Assembly: GCA_951802195.1 (NCBI GenBank)
Contig: OX637620.1
Location: 806,001 to 870,000 of the forward strand
DNA: 64,000 nucleotides
DNA from: Tausonia pullulans
Lineage: Eukaryota; Basidiomycota; Tremellomycetes; Cystofilobasidiales; Mrakiaceae
Direction of reading: 5' to 3'
Shown: positions 12,432 to 26,306 of the stretch, piece by piece
How positions within the stretch are numbered: position 1 is the first letter of the stretch
How the letters are laid out: every line of letters begins with the position of its first letter
The notes under the pieces: model-generated
What the model was told of the DNA's origin: nothing
Seen by the model: only the letters and a program-made list of their open reading frames with translations
Databases searched by the model: none
Program-made: the position numbers and the translations under genes

Positions 12432-14957
12432 ATGGTGCTGGGTTCAAAGAGGCGTTCGTCCGCCCCACGACGGCCTTCCACGGCGCCGCTGCTTGGCGAA
12501 GATCGCCGGCACTCGCCCCCAGCGTTCTCCTCCAAACGATCTCCTTCCTCGGCCATGACCGCCGTCGAGTCTCACCCCTCGCTAGACACGTCGTCCACTG
12601 CGAGCTCCTCCGGCGGTGGTGGCGACGGCGCAAGCAACAGTGCGGCCTCGACTCCGCTTTCGTCCCAACCGCCTTCCATCCTTAACGAGCAGCAACACCA
12701 GCCTCACCCGGCGCGTTCCTCGACGTGCCTCAACCGGACGTACCCTTCCTCTCTCTCTAGCCGGGGCTCGGGCCCGGACACGCACCAGCCGGCCCTTCAC
12801 GACACGCTCCCGCTCGCAAGCCGGCCCTTCAGCAAGTGGGAAGTCCCCTGGTCGTCGCCGTCTTCTTCTTCCTCGACAGGTGCCCTTGGCTCTGGCGTCG
12901 TCGACGCGTTCCCTGGCCAGCCTGCCCCCGCCATCGCTCGGAGCGCAGACATCGCGTCGACGCGCTTCCCGCCGCCGCCTTCCTCGCCGCCAGGGCCTCT
13001 TCCTCGGGGTCTGCCTTCGGGGGCACCTCAAGCGTCGCTCTCGAGGACACCCTCCCAGCGGCCCGGGTTTTCATCCGCCTTGCTATGGCCTCAGAAGGGC
13101 AGAAGCGGCGGTAGCCAGCCCCAGGACTCGTGGGACAAGAGGCCTGCCACACCCGGTCGCTCCGCTTCGGCACCGCTAGTGAAGGCGGGGTCCAACTCGT
13201 CCTCGACGAAGGCCGACTCGGCCGGGCCGAACAAAGCTCGCGTCTGGCGGGTCCCAACCGACGTGCCCGAGGTCAAAGACTTGGAGGTCATGATGGGTCA
13301 GTCAGTGCCAACCGTCTCCCTGCTGCTCATAGTCCTGACTCGATGATCCGTTCATCCAGGCGAGACCCTCAAGTGGGAGATCCTCGGTGGCGGCAGCTCG
13401 TCCTTTTCAAAGCTCGGCCCTGAAGAGTTGCCTCCACGCCGAGTCCTCGAGATCGGCTGCGGTATGGGTCTCTGGTGTGTCGAAATGGCTCAACAATGGA
13501 CGGAGAGCGAGTTTGTCGGGCTCGACATTTCTCGTAACGCTCCGTTGGACCTAGACGCCCTTGCGCGGCTACAGATTGAGACTGGAGGAGCTTATGACGA
13601 GGGCGGCATCGACTGGGACGACCTGAGTCATCGGATTTCGTGGGTCGAGGCAGACTTGTGAGTAGAGCGCGGTGCCACCTGGAAGGGAAATCATCGCTGA
13701 AGCCATTCTTCTGCAGCCTAGAGCTTTTGCCCTTTGACTCTGGCTGCTTCGACCTCGTCCGCATCGGCTTTCTCGTGAGCGCATCGTGCTCCTCGAATCG
13801 ATCGAGGCGGCTACTGACGCTCTCCGCCTTAAGAATCTCGGTATTCCCGAGCCATCTTGGACACACGTGCTTGATGAGGCTGCGCGAGTCCTCGAGAAGG
13901 GTACTGGTATCCTCGAGGTATCTTGGCTTCATCTTGACCTTGGGATGCTGCCTCTACTGACGCCTACATCACTCTCACAGATCGTCGACATGTCCAACTC
14001 CCTCCCACCGATGCCCCTCACCCCTCCGTCTTCCCCCAAGTATGGGGATCTCACCCTCGCCGGCTCTGGCCCGAGCTCGACCGCCATCCAGACTGCCAGC
14101 AATGCCGCTCGTATCGCTGCCCAGTCAGCCCTCCACCCGTTCAAGACAGATTTCTCTCAAAGCCCTCCGTCGGGACCGAGACATCGGGCATCGGGATCGC
14201 TCTCGGTCATTCCACCAGAGCCGTCGCAAAGGAAGCGGTTTGAGGACCACCTCGCTCGGAATCGGTGGGTCAACGACTTGGCACTGCTCTTGTTTCGCAG
14301 CACGCGTCAAGTCTGACTCCTCTCCTCACCCTGAACCCTTTTCAGCATCCAGCCGACCGTATCCGTCGTCATCCGCCCTGCGCTTCTCCTCAACGGCATG
14401 GGCAAGATGACCGAGGTTCTGAGTGAACGATGGGTCCGCCCTCCTCTCAGCGGCACCCAGTCCTCCTCTTCAGAGTCTAAGGCCTCGGCGTCAAATTCCA
14501 CCTCTCGGACAGCCCCAGGCGTGTTCGGCGACGTGACGGGCGTCTGGACAGAGTGCGTTTGAAGTCGGCATCGCTCCTTGCTTTGAAGTCTATGCTCACG
14601 CAATCCGAACCCGTATTCAGAGCCATGTTCCCTCCTCCGTCGCCCTCGACCCTCTCCTCCGTTGCCGCGGACGCCCGCGCCACCGCCGAACGGTTTGCCG
14701 AGTCGCTTGGGTACACCGACCGAGTCTCGTCGCCCTTGTCGTCCGACACCAGTGTCGCCCGGGGTGGGAAGCACCATCTTCGACGGAAGCTTGTCGGTTC
14801 CTCCTTGTCTTCCCCTTCGACAGGCCGCAGCAAAACCTCAGCGGAGAACCCTCATCCGACGGCTCGAGGGATCGTCGAGGCGTGGGCATGGACGGGTCGC
14901 AAGGCCGGGCGAAGCAACCGCCGGGACGCGGGCAGCCTCCCTTACTTCCTGACCTAG
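12432..14957 (+). CDS. SAM-dependent class I methyltransferase with a long disordered N-terminus
   Basis: The N-terminal ~280 residues are Ser/Pro/Gly-rich and look disordered. A Rossmann-type methyltransferase domain follows: VLEIGCGMGLWCVEMAQQW (motif I, SAM binding), then VGLDISRNAPL (motif II acidic residue), WVEADFLELLPFDSGCFDLV and VLDEAARVLEKGTGILEIVD (post-I and motif III pattern). Exons read as 12432-13296, 13360-13657, 13717-13774, 13834-13917, 13981-14264 and 14346 onward, with one more intron near 14530-14590 whose donor I could not fix. After the domain come a Ser/Pro insert (13990-14240) and a C-terminal block ending IVEAWAWTGRKAGRSNRRDA. The start chosen is the ATG at 12432, the first in frame. 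The substrate cannot be inferred; related fungal proteins are uncharacterised. Confidence 0.75.
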
Positions 14958-15137
14958 ATGTCTCTCTCCGCCTTCCCCCATCTGCAGCCTTTTCCTAATG
15001 GTGTATTCTTCCAGGTCCCTATGTTTTCATGCTTGCCCTTTTGTTCGACATGTCAATCCCTTTCCCCCCTTCCCCTTCCCCCTCTTCCCCCCGTTGCCCT
15101 AATGATGTACCACGAACTCAATTCATGACCAGCCCCC

Positions 15138-15192
15138 ATTTTTTCTCTCTCTCTTTTTCTCTCCCTCTTTCTCTTTTTCTCTCTCTCTCCGA
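15138..15192. repeat. CT-rich low-complexity tract
   Basis: Alternating CTCTCT and TTTTTCT runs lie in the interval between the convergent methyltransferase and ALG9 stops. This ~310-bp interval holds no gene. Confidence 0.8.
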
Positions 15193-15265
15193 AACATGAT
15201 AACAGAGCTGAAGACTGGTCCATTTTGAATTTTTGGTTTTGGTGTGTCCGCTTCTGGCGATTCCG

Positions 15266-18023
15266 CTACCAGTTGATCTCTTGGAGCGTCTCCCCTCCCC
15301 GGCCGTTCCTGCCGTCCTTCCTCCCCAGCAAGCACATCTCCCCCCACGCCAGCCCCTTGTCCCACATCGGGCCCGCAGGGAGCCAGAACGCCCGCTGGGG
15401 GAACGCCGAGTTCGCGCTGTCGAGCAGCCTGTGGCAGTGGAGTCGGTCCCAGGTCTCCGTGTCGAGGGCGTAGTTGGGCTCGAGGGGCGAGGGGTTCTTG
15501 TGAAGCGGGAACGTCGAGTCAACGAGGTAGTCGCACGTCACCGGGTCGACGTAGTGGCTCGGCTCCTCCCGGTTGACGTCGTTCAGGCCCTGGGTCGGCC
15601 ACCTCGTCCCCACGCGCCTCCAGAGCCCATCACTCTTCGTCGCCTCGGGCGAGGCGTCGAACCGGCCGGGGAGAGCGCCATCGAACGCGCTCTTGATCCA
15701 CCGGACCTCGATGCCATCGGGGACGAGCCACGACCCCGTGAACCGATGCCAATCCTTCCCGTAGCAGAGCCTCATGCCCTTCCCATCGTTCAGCTCCTTG
15801 AGAGGGGACAGATCCCACTCGTCCCAGTCGTTGGTGCCGTTGTGTTGGATAGGCTTGTGGCCCAGTGAGCGGAGGAGACCGGGCAGTTCGGCGTACTCGA
15901 GGTGGTAGGCCAGGCGGAGGGGCGCGACGTGGTAGGTTTGAAGAGCGATGATGCGGGTCAGGGAGATGAGCATGGCAAGGACGACGAAGATAAGGGTGAG
16001 GTTGCCCATGAGATGCGTTTGGGCGGCCTGGTGCGCGGAAGGGACAGGGAGGAGGGGGGGGGGGGAGACAGAGAGAGAGAGAAAGAAATGGGGGAATGAG
16101 TGTGAGTGCGTCAGCCCATAATCGTGATGCCGAAAGCAAAGCGAGTGAATCCACCTGGTACGGCGACTTCCAGCTTGAGAATGCCTTCTCGATCCACCCC
16201 CTAACAAGGAACAGCGTGACGCAAGCATTAAGCCCAAGCAGAGGGTACGCCGGCCACATGAACCGCTCCTCCTTGTGCGGCTGAGCGCTGAGGACCGCGA
16301 GCCAGAGGTAGAACCCAGTAAGCCGGAGGGCGAGGAGCGTGTAGTGGCTCGTCTCTCCCGCGACCGGGCGGCGCTGAATTGACCCCAGGCGGCGGTAGTC
16401 GAACTTGTAAGTCACGGCGAGGGCGGGGAGGGAGAGAAGCGCGAGAGGGAGGAGGAGATTGAAGTTGAGGAACAGGTTGGCAAGGTAGAACGTCGGAGGG
16501 GACGTCCCGTAGAGGTCGGGCGAGCCACCAGTCGTCGAGAAGAGGTTGTAGAGGATGATGTTGAGCGTCGGGAAGGTCCATCTACCATACGCATGCGAGT
16601 CGACGAGCACAATGGGGACGATGAGTAGGCTCGAAACGAGACCGGCGCCAAGGAGCCTCTTGGCCCTACCGAGCCGCCAGGCGAGGCGCTCGCCTCCGTT
16701 GGCAGGGAGAATATCCTTGCCTCCGATGAAGAGCTCCTCGAACACGAATGGCACCGCAAGGAGGAGCGCGAACGGCCAGGCAAAGATGGCGCCGAGAGCG
16801 AAGGCGAACGTGGCGAGGTAAACCCGGCGAGTCGCCCCGGGGCCCGAGGACGACGTCGGCTTGAGGTAGAATGAATAGGCGAGGAGCGTGGTGTGGAGCG
16901 TCGTCGTCGAGGGGAGGAAGGCTGGAACAGAGGTGGGGGTGACAGGAATAACAGGCCAGCTTCGTCAGCGATCAGGACAAAATAAGGAGCTCTGCGGGGT
17001 AGGTAGAGGGAAAGCGCGGAGAGGGAGGGGGAGCTCCTGGCGCCTTTCCTGTCCCTTTGTTCCTCTCTCGGGCAGAGGTACTCACCGGTAGAGGCGTTCC
17101 ACATGCCGGCCGAGAGGAGCATGGCAAAGAGGAAGTATCGGCCGACACGGTCGTTGACGTTCTCGACGATGGCGCGGTAGAAGCGGGCCTCGACGTACGA
17201 GCAGACGAAGGCGAGCGAGATGCGGAGGCAGAAGAACGATTGGCGCTGACGGCGAGGAACGGAGGATGACATGTCAGCCTTGACCGCTCTGCGGACGTGA
17301 TGGCCGATCAAGCCGAGATGAAGCGTTGCGGGCCCAAGGAACGACGACCGACCTTGCCGATGTTCATCAGCCAGGGCACAAGCTCAGCCGCCGGGAGGAA
17401 AGACGCGATGTATGCCCAGCTCCGGACGGCGTACTCGGGGGAGAGCTCCCATGTCTGGAAGCCCGTACCCCTGCTGAGATAGTGGAGCGGCTCCCAAAAG
17501 TTGAAGACTAAGGGAGGCCGAGCGAGCTGTCGTCAGCGACCGAGTGATGGCTGGCCCGAGCCCTGCTGTCTCCCCACGCTCTCTGCCGTCCGCGGCATGT
17601 GCCACTCACCCTCGTCACAGTCGGAGATGCCGGTGTACATGGCGGCGGTGAAACGAGCAAAGACGATGATGCGGAACGCAAGGCTCAGCGAGGGCATCCA
17701 GGGCGGGGCGGCGCTCCTGTTTGGCGTGGGCGAAAGAAGAGGATGCTGTCAGCGCGCGCTCGCCACCGGACTGCCAGGGACGTCCGCCCAACACCCTCGG
17801 CTGGCGGCTGCCAGGCCGCGAGCTTCGGAGAGGGCAGAGAGCCCGGGATCGAAGCGAGCGGCCCTCACCTCCGCTGGAGATCAACGAGGAGACCGGTGTG
17901 CCTGTCGATCCAGCGCTTGGGCTTTGCGACGGAGCCGTCGGCGTCGAGCTTCTGCTTGTCGCGGGCGCCGCCGCGGAAGCGGATGGTCTCGTGGCCTGCG
18001 CCAAGAGTAGTGGAGTAGCTCAT
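15266..18023 (-). CDS. ALG9: ALG9 alpha-1,2-mannosyltransferase (dolichol-linked oligosaccharide assembly)
   Basis: ER-membrane GT22 enzyme that adds alpha-1,2-mannoses to the lipid-linked N-glycan precursor on the lumenal side. Minus-strand exons read as 17869-18023, 17610-17716, 17353-17507, 17086-17245, 16155-16921 and 15266-16027, giving 701 residues. The first lumenal loop is typical: AMYTGISDCDEVFNFWEPLH, then GFQTWELSPEYAVRSWAYIA. The GT22 signature HKEERF occurs in LSAQPHKEERFMWPAYPLLG. The C-terminal lumenal part has LNDVNREEPSHYVDPVTCDY, which matches ALG9 rather than ALG12 or GPI mannosyltransferases. Multiple hydrophobic segments lie between. The fifth intron (about 16028-16154) contains a long pyrimidine tract on the sense strand. 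ALG9 and RSP5 are divergent, with about 290 bp between their starts. Confidence 0.92.
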
Positions 18024-18311
18024 GTCTGACGAGCGGGCGAGGGGGGATGGGGGATGGGGGACGATGGACGAGGAGAGAACTGCCCAAGAAAGACCCGGCA
18101 CGACCGACGGCTTCCACGGCTTCCCCCGCGTCGCCGCCGCTCCCCCGCGTGCGCACGCCCCGCCCGCCGGCGCGAGCCTCCTCTCGCTCGCGGGACAAGC
18201 GAGCCACAAACGACCGCCAGCCGCCAGCCGCCAGCCACCAGCACCGCCGCCCTCCATCGCTCCCCGCTCAGCACCCCTCTCCCACACAGCAGCTGGGCAT
18301 CCCACCACCGA

Positions 18312-22194
<3,883 letters not shown>

Positions 22195-22659
22195 GACGAG
22201 TTACTACTCCGTCTTCTCTTCTCTCATCCTTTCTTTTGTTTGTCGTTTGCCATGTGTCCATGCCGTGCCTCCGCACCTTCTCTTACCATCTGTCCGTCCG
22301 TTCCATTCCCCATCGATGTAGCGTCAGCTCTCATTTTTTTTTTTCTTTTTTTGCTTGGTTTCTTTTTCTTCTTACGCTACACTCTCTTCAGCCTCCATCG
22401 GACTTTGCTCTTTTCTTCTCATTCACGCCCGGTTCACTCTCATCACCTTGTGTCTCCTTCGATGCCCCCTTCATCGCCTTTTGCCATCTAGACACGTCTC
22501 TCCCTTCCATTACTCTATCCCCGTAATTGTACTTTCCCTCCTGATTCGTCTGAGCCTTGCCCTCCCCCCTACCCTATCCCTTTTTTTTCGCCCTTCTCTT
22601 CACCCGTTGATCCCATGCTCTGTCTCTCTCCCACGTCCAACCATCTCTTCTTTCCATTG
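22195..22659. other. Convergent intergenic region, T/C-rich
   Basis: Shared 3' region between RSP5 (plus) and ZNG1 (minus). T runs at about 22335-22375 and CT-rich sequence could serve as 3' UTR or termination sequence. No gene seen. Confidence 0.6.
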
Positions 22660-24490
22660 TCAATGAAGTCCCAGCGCCCTCCTCAGACTGTCTCCCAGCC
22701 GCCCGACATACCGCCCAATCACAACGATCTTCCCTCCCTCCCCTTCCTCCTCCTCCTCGGAAGAAGAGGAGAAGACCTCCTCCATCTCGTACACCCCTCG
22801 CACTCCCTGAATGACCCACCCCTTTCTCCTCCTTGCGACACGTCCCTCCCCTGCTCCAGCCTCCTCCTCCCTCTCCTCCGCATCCCCCTTCTCTTCGTCC
22901 TCAGGAGTGAGCCAGACGATCCCCTTGAGCCGAAGGACCTCTGCCGCCGACTCCTCCCGGGAGGGGGACGCTGGGACCGAAGGAGACGAAGGGAGGAGCG
23001 CGTCCGGGTCCCAGAGGAGCGTCCGGATCCAGGCCTCCAGAGCGGTCTTTTGGGCGCTCTGGAGTGGCGGGAGCGGGATGAGCTCCGAGGCGATGGCGGC
23101 GGTGGAGGAGTTGGGTGTCGCAGGACCGTGGGCGTGTGGGTGGTGGGGCGGGTCGGCGGCGGTCGAGGAGGAGGTGGAGGAGGAGGAGATAAAGGCTGTG
23201 GATGGCGACTGGAACTTGGGGATGACGATCTGCTCGTGCGGGTTCGGCGAGTAGGCCTGTTGGTTGAGGAGGGACGTCAGGGGGACGCGGGACCGGGTCG
23301 TGTGGTGGATGGGGAAGGCCGGATTGATGGCCCGGATCAGCCGTTCCGTCTCGGCGACTTGGGAGGAGGGGACGTCGGCGACTTTGTTGAGGAGAAGAAT
23401 GTCTGCGCAAGCGATCTGCCTAGATAGAGAGAGCAGTCGATCGTCGGAGGAGTCAGAAAGGAGGGGGGGGGGGGGGGGGGAGGCGATGGCAAGAAAACGG
23501 AGAAAAGCAGGACACGTACTTTGCCCACTCGGACGCTTCGCCTTCAACTTGAGCGGGTTCCTGAGATTGCTAGGTGAAAGAAAAGAGAATCGGTCAGCTT
23601 CAGAAGGGGGCCAAAGTGCCCGGTTCAGCCTTACTCACCTTGACGCCCCACATCGCGTCGACGACGCAGACGACACCGTCAAGTCGAACGTCGGCGTCCC
23701 ATTCCTCATTCTGCCAGAACGTCTCTGTTGGGGTGATGCATGCGTCAGCGCGCCTCCTTGACACCAAGCGAAAGGACTAGACTGCTGGACACGTACCCGC
23801 GATCGGCCCCGGGTCCGCCAGGCCCGTCGTCTCGAGGAGGATGTAATCGAATGCGCCCCGCTGAGCGACGAGCTCCTGAATCGCGGCGAAACCGGTGTCG
23901 CGGGAAGAACAGCAGAGACATCCGTTGGGAAGCGTGAGAAGAGGAGTCGTTGTCTCTCCCGAAGGAGCTTGGACGGAGATGGCGCGGGCTGAGCAGGGAA
24001 GAGAGGAAGAGACAGGAAGACAGACCGACATGTCAGCGTGTCCTGACCGTTGACGAAATGCGACGCGTTGAGGCAAGGGATCGAATACCGGGGTTCACCC
24101 TCAATGTCGGCCGTGTCAGAGAACTCTATAAGTAGCAAGGCAGAAGGGGGAATGATGAGAAGGGAGTCGAGCCTGGCTTGAAGAACTCGGCTCTCACCGT
24201 TCATGATGACGGCGATCCTCATGCCATGCTCCTCCTGGAGGATCCATCTGGGGCGCGATTCCTTCAGCTATCTCAAGAACTGGTACATGCTCCGAGCGAT
24301 CGTGCGCCTCACTGGATCAGGGTGCTCTTGCCGGCTCCAAGGTAGCCTGTGAGGAGGGTCAACGGGACCTTGTTCCCGACGAGGACGCTGGACACGAGAG
24401 GACGGGTGAGTGAGGAGAAGCAACACGAGAATTCAGCAAAAGAGAGAGAGGGGCCACCAACGGAGGCATATCGTCGTCTGAATCGCTCAT
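22660..24490 (-). CDS. ZNG1: ZNG1/CBWD-type COG0523 zinc-chaperone GTPase
   Basis: COG0523 G3E GTPases deliver zinc; the eukaryotic ZNG1 branch serves methionine aminopeptidase 1. Minus-strand exons read as 24462-24490, 24313-24387, 24198-24247, 24099-24125, 23797-23988, 23639-23724, 23520-23560 and 22660-23419, giving 419 residues. Walker A is LLTGYLGAGKST. MRIAVIMNEFSDTADIE follows, then the metal-binding CxCC motif in LPNGCLCCSSRDTGF, Walker B LLETTGLADPGPIA and the guanine-specificity NKVAD. The C-terminal half has a His-rich patch (DPPHHPHAHG) and an acidic insert before RLKGIVWLTPEDEEKGD. The N-terminus (MSDSDDDMPPVLV) precedes the P-loop; the CPELVPI-type partner motif described in animal ZNG1 is not recognisable as such. 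One intron carries an 18-nt G run at 23463-23480. Confidence 0.92.
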
Positions 24491-24678
24491 GATGGCAGGG
24501 GGTTGGAAAGGATGATGATTGTTGGCAGGAGGAGAGGAGCTTCGCAGGACGCCGAACTCACGCGCCTCTCTTGAACCGCTCGCCCACTCCTCTCGACGAT
24601 GCGTCCAACCTCCACATCCCCGACGGGCCCATCGAACACATCGATCTAGCCGACCCAGCCCACGGAACTTTATCCGAC

Positions 24679-25915
24679 ATGAACCCCACTTTAGCCCTCC
24701 CCGCCCTGGCATCCTCCTCCACTTGCTCGTCCTTCTCGTCTTCCAGCGCCCAGCGACCGATCCATACCCCGGCGCCGCTCTGCCTCCTCTGCTCATCCTC
24801 GATCCCACCCACAAAGTCCTCCTCTTCTTCTTTTTCTCCCTCAAAACCAACCAAGTGCTGCTCCCGCGTCTACTGCGCCCGATGCGTCTCCTTGAGGTCA
24901 GCGAGGTGGGACCCGTGCCTCGTCTGCACGGGACGGTGGCGCAAGGCGGGCATCGGCTCGCCATCGAGCGAGCGCGAGAGCGAGTTTGTCATTGGCGACG
25001 AGGACGATTTGGAGGAGGAGAAGGAGGGCAAGGTGACTGATGGGGTCGATGTAGGTAAAGGTGACAAGGGCGTCAAGAACGGGAGCTCATGGGCAGAAAG
25101 GGAGACAACGGAGGCCACCTTTGTCGACCGGGTGGAAGATCCGACAGCGCGAGGACCAGCAGTCCATATCGTCAAGAAGGCAGGCCCCTAGTCCCTTCTT
25201 GTTTGTTTTTTTGTGTTACTCATTTTCTGTTGGTCGTCTTTAAAATTCTCCTAGGGAGAGACCCTCATCGGCATCGCCCTTCGCTACGGCCTGGATGTGC
25301 GCGCGCTCTCTCGCTTCGTGTCTCCGGCTTCTTTGACCTCCCTGCCCCACCTGACGACCATATTCTGCTTGACAGCCCCATGCGCTCTGCACACTCAACA
25401 AGCTCCCCCACGCGACCGTTCATGTCAACCCACGCCTCGTCCAAACGCGCCATCACCTGCTTCTCCTCCCTGCCCCTCCACCGCCGTTCTCGTCCTCTGC
25501 CCAAGCTCAGATTGAGCACGAGCGAGCCCTCTCTCGGTTCGGCAAGCTCACGAAGGAGTCGGACCCACTTGTCCGGTCGGCGTACGTCAATGTCGCCGAG
25601 CTGCCGGAGGGCGACGAGGAGCGTTTGAAGCGCAAGGAGACGGGCGTACAAGGATCCTCGTCGGTCGAAACCCGGGCTGTTGAGGAATACTACGAGGGCT
25701 TGGAGTGGGAGCGCACGCAGGACGGACCTAGGGCTCCGAGGGGTCTGCCAATGGCTGAGGGCAACGGGTGGAAGAGTGTGAGCTGCTCTCCGGAGCTCTC
25801 TGGTGCCACTTCGAAGGGCAAAGGTACCCCAAGAGCTAGTGCTGGCGGACTTCTCGGTTGGTTAGGGCTGGGAGGCAGTGAGGGTTCTGCCTCTGGTGGC
25901 TCCAAGATTGGCTGA
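24679..25915 (+). CDS. Intracellular LysM-domain protein with a Cys-rich zinc-finger-like region
   Basis: The N-terminal part has a Cys-rich module: APLCLLCSSSI, then KCCSRVYCARC and WDPCLVCTGRW, spacing like a small treble-clef or RING-like zinc site. An acidic linker leads to a LysM domain: VHIVKKGETLIGIALRYGLD, then PHALCTLNKLPHATVHVNPR and LLLPAP. The C-terminal region is charged and Gly-rich with no membrane helix. No signal peptide is visible, so the LysM is probably cytosolic or nuclear. Exons are 24679-25179, 25255-25296 and 25376-25915. The first intron must use a GC donor to keep frame. The start is uncertain: the frame is open and conserved-looking back to 24571 without an ATG, so a short 5' exon may exist. 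The gene is divergent from ZNG1. Confidence 0.72.
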
Positions 25916-26306
25916 GAGCGCGAAGGGACCTGTGAGCGAGCGAGATGAATGTCAAGCGGAGAGACTGGGAGACGGACTTGGACCGGCGCCACGCATCAGC
26001 CGCGCAAATCGCTCTTGACGATCTGGTTGCCCTCTTCTGTCTGGCCTGATGAAATTCGTGAAGTGAACGTATCACGCCATGCATATGCGCATGACTGAGG
26101 TAGAATGTGAGCACACGCCACCCTGGCTGCGCAAGGGCCACCAGACAAGCCAGGCGCGTGCGACCGGGTGAGAGAGCAACATTGGCGTAACTGACCGCCC
26201 GCCCGCATTCGGTCTTGCTTTTCTTCAAGACCACGACCTCGACCATTCGCCGCATCGCCATACCAGTCTCATCTCGTCTCGTTTGACCTGCTATCAGACC
26301 GGCACC
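25916..26306. other. Intergenic region upstream of PRMT5
   Basis: About 390 bp between the LysM gene's stop and the PRMT5 start. No coding signal stands out; it probably holds the PRMT5 promoter and 5' UTR. Confidence 0.6.

Noticed and set aside
23463-23480. 18-nt G run, considered as a possible assembly artefact or G-quadruplex
   Set aside because: It lies inside a ZNG1 intron whose splice sites and frame are intact; a simple homopolymer explains it.
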